Shown here: piece after piece, positions 50,551 to 59,797 of the stretch
Layout: every line of letters begins with the position of its first letter
How positions within the stretch are numbered: position 1 is the first letter of the stretch
DNA from: Bradyrhizobium sp. NDS-1
Lineage (GTDB): Bacteria > Pseudomonadota > Alphaproteobacteria > Rhizobiales > Xanthobacteraceae
DNA length: 64,000 nt
Direction: 5' to 3'
Assembly: GCF_032918005.1 (NCBI RefSeq)
Contig: NZ_CP136628.1
Span: 1,349,501-1,413,500 of the forward strand
Translations under genes and position numbers: made by a program
The notes under the pieces: model-generated
Told to the model about the DNA's origin: nothing
The model's input: the letters and a program-made list of their open reading frames with translations, nothing else
The model's database searches: none

Positions 50551-53547
50551 TCACTCCTCTCCCGCAAGCAACGCCGCATTGCCACCTGCGGCCGCCGTGT
50601 TGATCGTCACCGTCTGCTCGGTCGCAAAGCGCGCGAGATAGTGCGGGCCGCCGGCCTTGGGGCCAGTTCCGGACAGGCCGTTGCCGCCGAACGGCTGCAC
50701 GCCGACCACGGCGCCGATCATGTTGCGGTTGACATAGATGTTGCCGACCTGGACGCGGTCGATGATGGCTTCGATGGTGTCGTCGATGCGGGAGTGGACG
50801 CCGAGGGTCAGCCCGTAGCCGGTGCGCGCGATGGCCTGCAACACGCCTTGGAGATTTTCCGCGCGGTAGCGCACGACGTGCAGGATCGGACCGAAGACTT
50901 CCTCCGTCAGCTGGGCGGCCTCCTTCAGCTCGAAGATGTGCGGTGCGACGAAGCAGCCCTGCGGTGCGTGGCCTGCGAAGTGTAGCCGCGTCTCGTTCTT
51001 CATCCGCGTAATATGCGTATCGAGTCGCTGCTTGGCCTCCATGTCGATCACCGGGCCGATATGGGTCGCGACATCTGCGGGATCTCCGATCTTCAACTCG
51101 CGTGCCGCGCCCGCGATCATCTCGATCATGCGGTCGGCCACGTCCTCCTGCACGAACAGCAGCCGCAGCGCCGAGCAGCGCTGGCCGGCGGATCTGAAGG
51201 CGGAGGTCACGACGTCGTCCGCAACCTGCTCCGGCAGCGCGGTGGCATCCGCAATCATGGCATTGATGCCGCCGGTCTCCGCGATCAGCGGCACGATCGG
51301 ACCGTCCTTGGCGGCGAGCGTCCGGTTGATCAGGCGCGCCACCTCGGTCGAGCCGGTGAAGACGACGCCGGCAATATCGGGATGTGCCGTCAGGGCTGCG
51401 CCGATGTGGCCGTCGCCGGTGACGAGATGCAGCGCGCTTCGGGGGATGCCGGCCTCGTGCAGCAGGGCTACGGCCTCGCGCGCGATGCGCGGCGTCTGTT
51501 CGGCGGGTTTTGCCACCACGCTGTTGCCGGCCATCAGCGCGGCGGTGACCTGGCTCAGGAAGATCGCCAGCGGAAAATTCCACGGCGAGATCGCAACGAA
51601 GACGCCGCGGCCGCGCATCGCGAGCGCATTGCTCTCGCCGGTCGGGCCCGGCATGGCGGCATCGCTTCCGAACAGCTTGCGGCCCTCTGCGGCATAATAG
51701 CGGCAGAAGTCGGCGGCCTCGCGCAGCTCGGACAGCGCATCGTCGAGCGTCTTGCCGCCCTCGGCTTGCAGCAGCGCGATGAAATGGCCGCCGCGGTTCT
51801 CCAGCAGATGCGCGGCCTGCTCCAGCGCTGCTGCGCGCATGGCTGCCGGCGTTCGGCTCCAGGCGGCAAAGCCGGCGCGCGCAGCCGTCACCGCCGCGTT
51901 GGCCTGATCCGGTGTTGTGTCGGCGATGGGCTCGAGGTTCGCGGCTTCGGCCTTTACGTCAGCCAGAAGCTGGCCGAGCGCGGCCCGTTCGCCGAATTCG
52001 ACGCCGCGCGAATTGCGCCGCTCCGGCGCAAAGAGATCGCCGGGCAGCGGAATCCTGGAATGGGCCGCCGCTTGCGGCCGGACGATCGCATCCGCCGGTC
52101 GCTGCAACAACGCCGGAACCGGCACGCGGTAATCTGCGGCCTGCGCCACAAACGAGGAATTGGCGCCGTTCTCCAGCAGCCGCCGCACCAGATAGGCCAG
52201 CAGGTCGCGATGGCTGCCGACCGGCGCATAGGTGCGGTAGGCGACTTCGGGGTGGTCCTTGGCAAGCTGCTCGTAGAGCGCTTCTCCCATGCCGTGCAGG
52301 CGCTGGAATTCGAAGCCGCCGCTGGTCCTGGCAAGCTCCAGCACGGTTGCGACCGTCAGCGCATTGTGGGTGGCGAATTGCGGGAAGATGCGCGGCCGCA
52401 GGGCCAGCAGTTTCGTCGCGCAGGCGACATAGTTCAGATCCGTCATCGCCTTGCGCGTGAACACGGGATAGCCGTCGAGCCCGCGCTCCTGCGCGCGCTT
52501 GATCTCGGTGTCCCAATAAGCGCCCTTGACGAGGCGCACCATCAACTTGCGATCATGCGCGCGGGCAAGTTCGTCGACATAGTCGATCACCGCGCCGGCG
52601 CGTTTCTGATAGGCCTGGATCGCGAGGCCAAATCCGTCCCAGCCGGCAAGCGAGGGATCGGCAAGCGTCGCCGCGATCACGTCGAGCGACAGCTCCAGCC
52701 GGTCGGCCTCCTCGGCATCGACGGTGAAGTTGAGGTCATGCGCCCTGGCGCGCTGCGCCAGATCCAGCAGCAGCGGCACCAGCTCGGCCATCACCCGCTC
52801 GCGGCTGATCGCCTCGAAGCGCGGATGCAAGGCAGAGAGCTTGACCGAGATGCCGGGCCGGCCGGGCAGGGGATGGGGGCCGGCCGCCTTGCCGATGGTT
52901 TCGATGGCGCTGGCATAGGCGTCGAAATAGCGTTTGGCATCCGCCGCCGTGCGCGCGCCTTCGCCCAGCATGTCAAAGGAATAGCGCGGCTTCTGGCCGG
53001 AGCGCGGCCGGCCCCGCTCCAGCGCCTGCTCGATGGTCTCGCCCAGCACGAAATGATTGCCCATCAGCCGCATCGCCTGGCGCGTTGCGGTGCGCACCGC
53101 CGGCGCACCGAGCCGCTTCACGAGGCGGCCGATGGTGCCGTCAGGCGTCTCGCCGGGCTGGATCACCCGCGCCGACAGGCCGAGCGCCCAGGCGGAGGCA
53201 TTGACGAGGAAGGCGGTGGACTTGGTCTCGTGGTGGATGAAGTCGCCCTCACCGAGCTTGTCCTCGATGAACTGGTCGGCGGTGCGCGCGTCGGGCACGC
53301 GCAGCAGGGCCTCGGCCAGCACCATCAGCGCGAGCCCCTCCTTGGTCGAGAGCGCGAACTCCCGCAGCATGTCCTCGACCCCACCAAGCCGGTCGTCGCG
53401 CTTGCGGATCGCCTCGATCAGCCGCGTCGCGGTGCGGTCGATCCGCGCCTCCTGCGGCGGGGCCAGATGCGTCGACAAGAGGAGTGCGGCGATCTCGGCG
53501 TCATCGGGTGCGTAGGGGGCGGTGAAGGGCGGCGGGATGTTCGGCAT
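50551..53547 (-). CDS. putA: Bifunctional proline dehydrogenase/P5C dehydrogenase
   Basis: 998 residues, the short PutA form without an N-terminal DNA-binding domain. The FAD proline dehydrogenase barrel covers about 1-490 (KLSALHPRF, LVKGAYWDTEIK, FATHNALTV). The NAD aldehyde dehydrogenase covers about 500-980, with AISPWNFPLAIFLSQ, FTGSTEVA and catalytic Cys791 in SAGQRCSALR. It converts proline to glutamate, passing the intermediate through an internal tunnel. Length and Cys position closely match the structurally studied Bradyrhizobium PutA (999 residues). AGGA lies seven bases before the ATG. Its regulator is the divergent Lrp-type gene. Confidence 0.97.
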   Translation of the reverse strand: MPNIPPPFTAPYAPDDAEIAALLLSTHLAPPQEARIDRTATRLIEAIRKRDDRLGGVEDMLREFALSTKEGLALMVLAEALLRVPDARTADQFIEDKLGEGDFIHHETKSTAFLVNASAWALGLSARVIQPGETPDGTIGRLVKRLGAPAVRTATRQAMRLMGNHFVLGETIEQALERGRPRSGQKPRYSFDMLGEGARTAADAKRYFDAYASAIETIGKAAGPHPLPGRPGISVKLSALHPRFEAISRERVMAELVPLLLDLAQRARAHDLNFTVDAEEADRLELSLDVIAATLADPSLAGWDGFGLAIQAYQKRAGAVIDYVDELARAHDRKLMVRLVKGAYWDTEIKRAQERGLDGYPVFTRKAMTDLNYVACATKLLALRPRIFPQFATHNALTVATVLELARTSGGFEFQRLHGMGEALYEQLAKDHPEVAYRTYAPVGSHRDLLAYLVRRLLENGANSSFVAQAADYRVPVPALLQRPADAIVRPQAAAHSRIPLPGDLFAPERRNSRGVEFGERAALGQLLADVKAEAANLEPIADTTPDQANAAVTAARAGFAAWSRTPAAMRAAALEQAAHLLENRGGHFIALLQAEGGKTLDDALSELREAADFCRYYAAEGRKLFGSDAAMPGPTGESNALAMRGRGVFVAISPWNFPLAIFLSQVTAALMAGNSVVAKPAEQTPRIAREAVALLHEAGIPRSALHLVTGDGHIGAALTAHPDIAGVVFTGSTEVARLINRTLAAKDGPIVPLIAETGGINAMIADATALPEQVADDVVTSAFRSAGQRCSALRLLFVQEDVADRMIEMIAGAARELKIGDPADVATHIGPVIDMEAKQRLDTHITRMKNETRLHFAGHAPQGCFVAPHIFELKEAAQLTEEVFGPILHVVRYRAENLQGVLQAIARTGYGLTLGVHSRIDDTIEAIIDRVQVGNIYVNRNMIGAVVGVQPFGGNGLSGTGPKAGGPHYLARFATEQTVTINTAAAGGNAALLAGEE

Positions 53548-53661
53548 GGCGTGTCCTGTGGCTGAAATCCAGGATAATGCCGGTGTTACCGTAGCTCGAT
53601 AGACAATTTATCAAATCTGCCTTAGAAAATGAAGAGTATGAGCCACTTGACCAGATAAATC
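53548..53661. promoter_or_regulatory. putA/Lrp divergent regulatory region
   Basis: 114 bases separate the two start codons. The middle is AT-rich (GACAATTTATCAAATCTGCC, then TTAGAAAATGAAGAGTATG), as expected for Lrp-type binding sites, and must hold both promoters. Exact boxes were not resolved. Confidence 0.5.
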
Positions 53662-54123
53662 ATGGAACTCGACCGAACCGACCGGAAAATCCTCTCCATT
53701 CTGCAGGAGGACGGGCGCATCGCCAATGTCGACCTCGCCGAGCGCATTGGTCTGTCGCCCACCTCGATCGGCGAGCGGCTGAAGCGGTTGCAACGGGAGG
53801 GCTTCGTCGAGGGTTATGGCGCGCGGCTCAATCCGCACCGGCTCGGCCTCGGGCTCCTGGTGTTTGTCGAGGTGCTGCTCGACAAGACCACGCCGGACAA
53901 TTTCGAGCGGTTTGCGCGCGCGGTGAAACTCGCGCCGGAAGTGCTGGAGTGTCACATGGTTGCCGGCGGCTTCGACTATCTTGTGAAGGCGCGGCTGGCA
54001 GACATGACCGCCTATCGACGCTTCCTCGGCGAGACCCTGCTGTCGATGCCGGGCGTGCGCGAGACGCGGACCTATGCGGTGATGGAGGAGATCAAGCGCG
54101 ACGCACCGTTGCCGGTGGGCTGA
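53662..54123 (+). CDS. putR: Lrp/AsnC-family regulator, probable PutR
   Basis: 153 residues. N-terminal helix-turn-helix (DRTDRKILSILQEDGRIANV, LAERIGLSPTSIGERLKRLQ) followed by the RAM/AsnC effector domain (LVFVEVLLDKT, CHMVAGGFDYLVKARLADM, MPGVRETRTYAVMEEIK). Its divergent position next to putA matches PutR, which in rhizobia and relatives activates putA in response to proline. The name is by position and family. Confidence 0.88.
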   Translation: MELDRTDRKILSILQEDGRIANVDLAERIGLSPTSIGERLKRLQREGFVEGYGARLNPHRLGLGLLVFVEVLLDKTTPDNFERFARAVKLAPEVLECHMVAGGFDYLVKARLADMTAYRRFLGETLLSMPGVRETRTYAVMEEIKRDAPLPVG

Positions 54124-54254
54124 CGAAATGCCGTCGCGATTGTCATTGCTGTGGCGTTGAACGAGCGGTCTTCATGCGAAAAATAGTTCACCGTGTGCAA
54201 TCGCAACGCCTGTCGTCGAATGCACTCACCGTCTTCTAAATTTTTTTGGCCCGG

Positions 54255-54274
54255 CTCCCGGACAATTCCGGGAG
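54255..54274. terminator. Hairpin between the Lrp and cold shock genes
   Basis: CTCCCGGA (54255-54262) and TCCGGGAG (54267-54274) form a perfect eight-bp stem with a four-base loop, 20 bases past the cspA stop. A T7 run lies on the + strand before it (54241-54247). Only part of the usual terminator pattern is present in either direction. Confidence 0.45.
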
Positions 54275-54293
54275 GCAGCAAAAGCTGGCGGGC

Positions 54294-54494
54294 TTAGACT
54301 TTGAGGTTCTCTGCGGAGGTCTTGCCCCGGTTTGCGATCTCTTCGTATTCCACCGTCTGCCCCTCATTGAGGGAGGACAAACCGGCTTTCTGCACTGCCG
54401 AGATATGCACGAACACATCCTTGCCGCCCGACGCAGGCTGGATAAATCCATAACCCTTCGTCGGGTTGAACCACTTGACCGTACCTTTAGCCAT
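54294..54494 (-). CDS. cspA: Cold shock protein (CSD-fold RNA chaperone)
   Basis: 66 residues from the ATG at 54494. Single OB-fold with both nucleic-acid motifs: KGYGFI (RNP1) and VFVHI (RNP2), in [20 protein letters not shown]. It binds single-stranded RNA and melts structure, especially after cold shock. The leader contains a 12-base palindrome AACCGGCCGGTT at 54547-54558, which may form part of a structured 5' region. The frame opens upstream but has no support for an earlier start. Confidence 0.95.
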   Translation of the reverse strand: MAKGTVKWFNPTKGYGFIQPASGGKDVFVHISAVQKAGLSSLNEGQTVEYEEIANRGKTSAENLKV

Positions 54495-54700
54495 CACGAC
54501 TTCTCCGCGGGTCTTCCTCCGAGATCTCGAACCGCCAGTCCCCGCCAACCGGCCGGTTCGGTCCTAACAGGATACGCGGAATGTGGCGGGCTTGGTAGCT
54601 CAAACCACATCGGCATTTCGCCGAATTCCGCTCAACTTCGCGGCGCTTTTACCGGTTTTGCCCGTTTTGCGGTCAAATGGCCCGATGCTGCGTGCCTCCG

Positions 54701-55003
54701 TCAATACGTCGCGGCCAGATAATCGACGATCTTGCCGACATCGGCATCGTCGATCGGTGCGCCATAGACCTTGATCATCTTGGTCACCTCGGCCTGCCAG
54801 AAGCCTTTCTTGTCTTTCATCGGCGGCTGCGTGGCGATGTAATCCGCCGAGTGGCAGGCGCTGCAATTGCCCTGCACGACCTCGAGGTTGGGCCCGGGCT
54901 TGAACGCGGCGACTTCATCGGGGGTCTTGTAATTGACCGGCGCTGCAGGGGCCGAACCCACGGCGAGGGCGAGGGGGACGGCGAGGAGAACGGTGCGCTG
55001 CAT
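54701..55003 (-). CDS. sorB: SorB-type cytochrome c subunit of sulfite dehydrogenase
   Basis: 100 residues from the second of two ATGs; AAGGAG lies seven bases upstream of it. Signal peptide (about 5-21, ending SAPA), then a small class I cytochrome c with C47-SA-C50-H51 and a late Met (TKMIKVYG) as the likely sixth ligand. It takes electrons from SorA and passes them to the respiratory chain. Its ribosome binding site overlaps the stop region of sorA, so the two are coupled. Confidence 0.88.
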   Translation of the reverse strand: MQRTVLLAVPLALAVGSAPAAPVNYKTPDEVAAFKPGPNLEVVQGNCSACHSADYIATQPPMKDKKGFWQAEVTKMIKVYGAPIDDADVGKIVDYLAATY

Positions 55004-55015
55004 GCTCATTCTCCT

Positions 55016-56215
55016 TCAGGCCACGGTCACGCGGACGGTTTCGACGACGTTGCGCAGATAACCCGCCGGGTTCCAGCGCGGCGTGTCCGGCTGCGTCTCG
55101 CCGCCATTGCCGGTGGCGCGCACCTTGAGCTCAAGGCTGCCTGCCGCAAGCTTCACCGGCAGCTTCCACTCGCGGAACGAATATTTGCCGAGATCCTTGC
55201 CGAGTTTTGCGTTGGTCCAGCTCTTGCCGCCGTCGGTGGAGACCGCGACGTCCTTGATGCCCTTGCCGCCGTCGAAGGCGATGCCGCGCAGCGTCACAGC
55301 GCCCGCCTTGAGCTTGGCGCCGTCGGGGACGCTGGTAATGAAGGAGCGGATGGTGAAGCGGTTGATCGGGATCGTCGCCTTCGGCGCCGTGCCGGGCTCG
55401 ATCGCATTGTTGGGCGTATCGGGAATGCGATAGGCCGATTTCATCCAGAAGCCGTCATAGACATTGTCGATGACGGTGATCTCGTTGAGGTGCTTGACCC
55501 AGTAGGTGCCGTAATAGCCGGGCACGATCAGGCGCAGCGGGAAGCCGTTGAGGAACGGCAAATCCTCGCCGTTCATGCCATAGGCCAGCATCACCTCGCC
55601 ATCCCTGGCGTGATCGATATCGAGTGCCTTGACGAAGTCAGGCGTCTTGTCGCTGACCGGCCCATCCATGCCGTTGAATGTGACCTGCCTCGCGCCGCTC
55701 TGCACGCCGGCCATGTCGAGCACCGCCTTCAGGGGCACACCGCGCCAGCGCGCATTCCCCATGGCGCCGTTGGCGAGCTGGCCGCCGGCGACGCGCGGCT
55801 CGACGAAGCCACGGCTGTTGCCGGAGCACTGCGCGACGGCGACGAGCTCCGTCGCCTTCATCTTCCGGATGTCTTTCAGCGAAAGTTTCAGCGGCTTGTC
55901 GACCTTGCCCTTCACCTCCAGCGTGAACTTGTCGGGATCGAGACTGTAGGGGAGGTCGGAGAGGTGATAGCGCACGAAGAACGCGTTGTTGGGCGTGATC
56001 GGGCCGTCGTTGAAGATCGCGAACGGCGTCTCGAGCTGCGGCGGCCGGCTGGTCAGGCCGATCAGCGGCCGCTTCTGCGGATATTTCACCAGCGGCCGTT
56101 CGCCATTGGCGAATGGGAGCGTGACGGTGTCGCGTGCCAGAGCTTTGGTGGGATTGAGTGTGGCCGCAATCGCGGCAAAGCCCGCTCCCTTGAGCAGGTC
56201 GCGTCGATCGAACAT
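55016..56215 (-). CDS. sorA: SorA-type sulfite:cytochrome c oxidoreductase, molybdenum subunit
   Basis: 399 residues from the ATG at 56215 with GGAGGGG upstream. The N-terminus MFDRRDLLKGAGFAAIAATL is a twin-arginine signal, so the folded molybdoprotein is exported. The sulfite-oxidase core carries the molybdenum-coordinating Cys130 in VAQCSGNSRG, then FPLRLIVPGYYGTYWVKHL and the C-terminal dimerisation domain (GIAFDGGKGIKDVAVSTDGG). It oxidises sulfite to sulfate in the periplasm and donates electrons to the cytochrome encoded directly downstream. The layout matches Starkeya-type SorAB. Confidence 0.92.
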   Translation of the reverse strand: MFDRRDLLKGAGFAAIAATLNPTKALARDTVTLPFANGERPLVKYPQKRPLIGLTSRPPQLETPFAIFNDGPITPNNAFFVRYHLSDLPYSLDPDKFTLEVKGKVDKPLKLSLKDIRKMKATELVAVAQCSGNSRGFVEPRVAGGQLANGAMGNARWRGVPLKAVLDMAGVQSGARQVTFNGMDGPVSDKTPDFVKALDIDHARDGEVMLAYGMNGEDLPFLNGFPLRLIVPGYYGTYWVKHLNEITVIDNVYDGFWMKSAYRIPDTPNNAIEPGTAPKATIPINRFTIRSFITSVPDGAKLKAGAVTLRGIAFDGGKGIKDVAVSTDGGKSWTNAKLGKDLGKYSFREWKLPVKLAAGSLELKVRATGNGGETQPDTPRWNPAGYLRNVVETVRVTVA

Positions 56216-56411
56216 CTGTCCCCTCCCGGAGCTTTGCATGGGACCAGCGGTCATCACCGCGGACCCGCGCTCATCTGTCGCAACGATCTCGACGAAGTCA
56301 ATTCGCGCTTTCGCAGCGGCGCCATGCCGCTGCGTTGCAGCAGGCCGGTGTTGCGCAGTGACGATTTGGTTGTTTGACTCGATGTCGCCGCGGGCTTTTC
56401 ACCTCTCCCGC

Positions 56412-57515
56412 TCACGTCACGCGATATCGCTCGATCACGCCGCGATCCGGCTCATAGCCGAGTCCCGCAGCTGAGGGCACCGCGACATGGCCGGTGGCGT
56501 CGCTGTCCGCGCGTCCGCCCCAGAGACACGCTTCGCGTTTCAGATGGAACATCTCGACGAGCCCGTCGTCGCGCGTTGCGAGCAAGTGCAGTGTCGCGAG
56601 CAGGCCTGGACCAAAGTACGGCGAGTGCGGGACGATCTTGACGCCGAGCCGATCGGCCAGCTCCGCGACCTTCAGAAATTCGGTGATGCCGCCGACCTTG
56701 GTCACCGACGGCTGGGCGTGGCTCACCGCGCCCGCTTCCATCATCTGGCGGAATTGATACTCCGTGCAGGCATTCTCACCGGCGGCGATGTCGAGCCCGC
56801 CCTTGCTGCGGACCTCGGCGAGTCCGGCGAAATCCTCCGGCGGCCACACCGGCTCCTCCAGGAACATCGGTTGCGCGTCGCGGCAGCTCGTCGCGAACGC
56901 GATCGCCTGCTCGCGGGTCAACGGGCAGTTCATGTCGACCATCAGCGGAATGCTGGGGCCGATCGCCTTGCGCGCGGCGAACACCGCCTGTGTCGTGGTC
57001 TCGTGCAGCTTGATGGCGCCATAGCCGAGCGCGAGGGCCTTCCGGCATTCGGTTGCGATGTTCTCGGGCGAGCCGATCCGCAGCAGGCTCGCGTAAGCCG
57101 GAATGGCCGTGCGCCTGGTCTCGCCGAGCAGGCGATGCAGGGGCACGCCCTTGATCTTCGCAGCAAGGTCCCAGAGCGCGATGTCGAGGCCGGAGATGGC
57201 GAACATGGTGATGCCGTAGCGGCCGAACAGATGCAGGTTGCGCTGGATCTGCTCCATCATTGCCGGGATGCCGGCCGCATCGGGCACCTTCAGCCCACGG
57301 GCCTGCGGCGCGATCATCTCCTCGACGGCGCTGCGCGTGGTGCGCGGGCAGACATAGGCGAAGGCATCGCCCCAGCCGGTCAGCCCGGCATCGGTCAAGA
57401 CCTCGACCAGCACCATGTCGAGCGCCGTGATTGCGGATGCGCCCTGGCGGAAGCTCGCGACACCGGCGTCATAGGGGATGCGGATATGGTGCGCACGCAC
57501 ATCGGTGATTTCCAT
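56412..57515 (-). CDS. Enolase-superfamily enzyme (mandelate racemase/muconate lactonising type)
   Basis: 367 residues from the ATG at 57515. The residues that hold the catalytic magnesium are in order: Asp194 (MVDMN), Glu220/221 (FLEEP), Glu247 (AAGENA). A Lys169-x-His171 pair and His297 (VPHSPYF) are in general acid/base positions. The Asp that normally pairs with this His (residue 270 in mandelate racemase) is Ser here (QPSVTKVGG), an unusual change. It probably dehydrates or racemises a carboxylic acid or sugar acid. The divergent AraC gene starts 168 bases away and may control it. Confidence 0.86.
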   Translation of the reverse strand: MEITDVRAHHIRIPYDAGVASFRQGASAITALDMVLVEVLTDAGLTGWGDAFAYVCPRTTRSAVEEMIAPQARGLKVPDAAGIPAMMEQIQRNLHLFGRYGITMFAISGLDIALWDLAAKIKGVPLHRLLGETRRTAIPAYASLLRIGSPENIATECRKALALGYGAIKLHETTTQAVFAARKAIGPSIPLMVDMNCPLTREQAIAFATSCRDAQPMFLEEPVWPPEDFAGLAEVRSKGGLDIAAGENACTEYQFRQMMEAGAVSHAQPSVTKVGGITEFLKVAELADRLGVKIVPHSPYFGPGLLATLHLLATRDDGLVEMFHLKREACLWGGRADSDATGHVAVPSAAGLGYEPDRGVIERYRVT

Positions 57516-57682
57516 GGCGCGGTTCCCCTTTCTCGTGAGCGGTTCGGGGAGTTTAGCCACGAACGCCAAGGCGTTGCCAGTGGCCATTCCCGGATTATCC
57601 TCCAGCGCGGACAGCAACGCCGATCAAGCGACGCGGCCGCATGCCGCGCATCATGACGGCGCTTCGAACGAGGACGACCGCC

Positions 57683-58528
57683 ATGAACCCGGCCCAACGC
57701 GCGCTTTGGTATATCGAGAGCCATCTGGCCGAGCCGATGACGCTCGACGAGATCGCTGCGATCTCGGGCGTGTCGCGGTTCCACATCGTGCGTGCGTTTG
57801 CCGCGGCAACCGGACTTCCGGTGATGCGGTACGCGCGCGCGCGGCGGCTGACGGAAGCGGCGCGTCTTCTCGCGAACGGCGCGCCGAACATCCTCCGCGT
57901 CGCGCTGGAGGCCGACTACGGCTCGCACGAAGCATTCACCCGCGCGTTCCGCGATCAGTTCGGCGCCACGCCCGAAGCGGTGAGGGCGACAACGTGCGTC
58001 AGCCAGCTCAAGCTACAGGAGCCGATCCTCATGGACTCCACCATGCTCGACCATCTCGCCCCGCCGCGCTTCGAAACCGCCAAGGCCTTTCTCGTCGCCG
58101 GTCCTGCCGAGCGCATCACCTGTGACAACGGCGCCATGATCCCCGGTCTGTGGCAGCGCTTCCATCAGGCGGTCGCCGACATTCCTGCGCGTGTCGGCCA
58201 GGAGAAAGATCAAGTCGCCTATGGTGTTTGCTGCAACGGCGATGATGCCGGCAATTTCGACTACATCGCCGGCGTCGAGGTCGCCGATTTCTCCGACCTG
58301 CCGCGCCGCTTCGGCCGCATCCGCATCCCCGAGCAGCGCTACGCCGTCTTCACCCACACCGATCACGTCGCCTCGGTCCGCCGCACCGTCAACACGATCT
58401 GGAATCAGTGGCTGCCGGCATCCGGCCTGAAGGCCGCAGACGCACCAAGCTTCGAGCGCTATGACGAAAAGTTCGATTCGGCGACCGGAATTGGCGGCTT
58501 CGAGATCTGGGTGCCGGTGAAGGAGTAG
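57683..58528 (+). CDS. AraC-family regulator with GyrI-like ligand domain
   Basis: 281 residues from the ATG at 57683 (GAGGA upstream). The AraC helix-turn-helix comes first (AQRALWYIESHLAEPMTLDE, ISGVSRFHIVRAFAAATGLP, EADYGSHEAFTRAFRDQFGA), followed by a GyrI/effector-binding domain (about 115-280; VYGVCCNGDD-like segment, PEQRYAVFTHTDHV, GFEIWVPVKE). This is the Rob/GyrI-like order. It likely responds to a small drug-like or hydrophobic compound. A start at 57641 is also possible. Confidence 0.88.
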   Translation: MNPAQRALWYIESHLAEPMTLDEIAAISGVSRFHIVRAFAAATGLPVMRYARARRLTEAARLLANGAPNILRVALEADYGSHEAFTRAFRDQFGATPEAVRATTCVSQLKLQEPILMDSTMLDHLAPPRFETAKAFLVAGPAERITCDNGAMIPGLWQRFHQAVADIPARVGQEKDQVAYGVCCNGDDAGNFDYIAGVEVADFSDLPRRFGRIRIPEQRYAVFTHTDHVASVRRTVNTIWNQWLPASGLKAADAPSFERYDEKFDSATGIGGFEIWVPVKE

Positions 58529-58664
58529 CACGCAACGCTGGCATACCGTCCGTCTTGCTTGGCAAGCCCGAGCGACTTTGTCATAACCGCAGGCAAATCT
58601 TGCCTGCGGGGCCCGTGCCGGACATCCCGTGCAAGCCATAACAAGCAGCCGGGAGGGTCCCCTC

Positions 58665-59591
58665 ATGTCCAACGTCCGCGTTCTCGCCACGGACCTCGAA
58701 TTTCCCGAAGGGCCGGTCGTGATGCCGGATGGATCGGTCGTGCTGGTGGAAATCCGCGGCCAGCGCCTGACCCGCGTTTATCCCGACGGACGCAAGGAGA
58801 TCGTCGCGAAAATTCCGGGCGGCCCGAACGGCGCCGCGCTTGGCCCGGATGGCAAGATCTACATCTGCAACAATGGCGGCTTCTCCTGGATCCCGACCCG
58901 CAACATGATCATGCCGGGCCCGCAGCCGGACGACTATCTCGGCGGCTCGATCCAGCGCGTCGACCTGCAATCCGGCAAGGTCGAGACCGTGGTGACCAAA
59001 TGCGGCGCGCACGATCTGCGCGGGCCGAATGATCTCGTGTTCGACAAGCAGGGCGGTCTGTGGTTCTCCGATCTCGGCAAGCGCCGCGCCCGCGAGATGG
59101 ACGTCGGCGGCATGTATTACCTCAAGCCCGGCATGAGCGAGCTCGTCGAGATCGTGCACGGCGTGCTGCCCGCCAACGGCATCGGGCTGTCGCCGGACGA
59201 GAGCACCGTCTACATCGCGGAGACGCCGACCGGACGGCTGTGGGCCTACGAGCTCTCCGCGCCCGGCACGCTCAAGCCGCGCGATCCGATCTATCGCGGC
59301 GAGCGCGGCAAGCCGATCTGCGGCCTCGGCGGCTACCAGATGTTCGACTCGCTCGCGGTCGAGGCCGGCGGCAATGTCTGCGTCGCCACCCTCGTCTCCG
59401 GCTGCATCTCGGTGATCGCGCCCGATGGCACGCTGGTCGAGCAGGTCCCGACCGGCGACCGCGTCACCACCAACATCGCCTTCGGCGGCCCCGGGCTGAA
59501 GACGGCCTACATCACGCTGTCGGGCAAGGGCGAGCTCGTCGCCATGGACTGGCCGCGCGGCGGATTGCCGTTGAATTTCTTGAATAAGTGA
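58665..59591 (+). CDS. SMP-30/gluconolactonase-type six-bladed propeller
   Basis: 308 residues from the ATG at 58665 (GGAGGG upstream). Repeating blade motifs: DLEFPEGPVVMPDGSVVLVE, NGAALGPDGKIYICNNGGF, GPNDLVFDKQGGLWFSDL, NGIGLSPDESTVYIAETPTG. The Glu (FPEGP) and Asn/Asp positions that bind the divalent metal in SMP-30 are present. These enzymes hydrolyse sugar lactones. With the enolase-superfamily gene nearby it may take part in sugar-acid catabolism; no substrate is proven. Confidence 0.88.
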   Translation: MSNVRVLATDLEFPEGPVVMPDGSVVLVEIRGQRLTRVYPDGRKEIVAKIPGGPNGAALGPDGKIYICNNGGFSWIPTRNMIMPGPQPDDYLGGSIQRVDLQSGKVETVVTKCGAHDLRGPNDLVFDKQGGLWFSDLGKRRAREMDVGGMYYLKPGMSELVEIVHGVLPANGIGLSPDESTVYIAETPTGRLWAYELSAPGTLKPRDPIYRGERGKPICGLGGYQMFDSLAVEAGGNVCVATLVSGCISVIAPDGTLVEQVPTGDRVTTNIAFGGPGLKTAYITLSGKGELVAMDWPRGGLPLNFLNK

Positions 59592-59632
59592 GCCAAGCCG
59601 TCATTGCACGGGAGGCGGGGCAACTCCCAGAC

Positions 59633-59782
59633 CCTCATCCTGAGGAGCGCGCCCTCCGCGCGCGTCTCGAAGGGCGAGGCCACCAGCCGGGCCTTCATCC
59701 TTCGAGACGCGCGAAGTCGCGCTCCTCAGGATGAGGAGTTGGCAGTCTGGATTGCGTCGCTTCGCTTCGCTCGCAATGACGT
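59633..59782. repeat. Two adjacent palindromic repeats
   Basis: An inverted repeat with arms CCTCATCCTGAGGAGCGC (59633-59650) and GCGCTCCTCAGGATGAGG (59719-59736) is followed by half of the CGTCATTGCGAG family element (59749-59782). The spacer contains GTCTCGAAGG/CCTTCGAGAC inner arms. They fill the gap before the acetyltransferase gene, whose AAGGAG lies just beyond. Confidence 0.78.
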
Positions 59783-59797
59783 AAGGAGAAAGTTTCG

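Noticed and set aside
51013..53565. An 850-codon open frame on the plus strand
   Set aside because: Antisense to putA, low-complexity composition, no ribosome binding site or recognisable domain.
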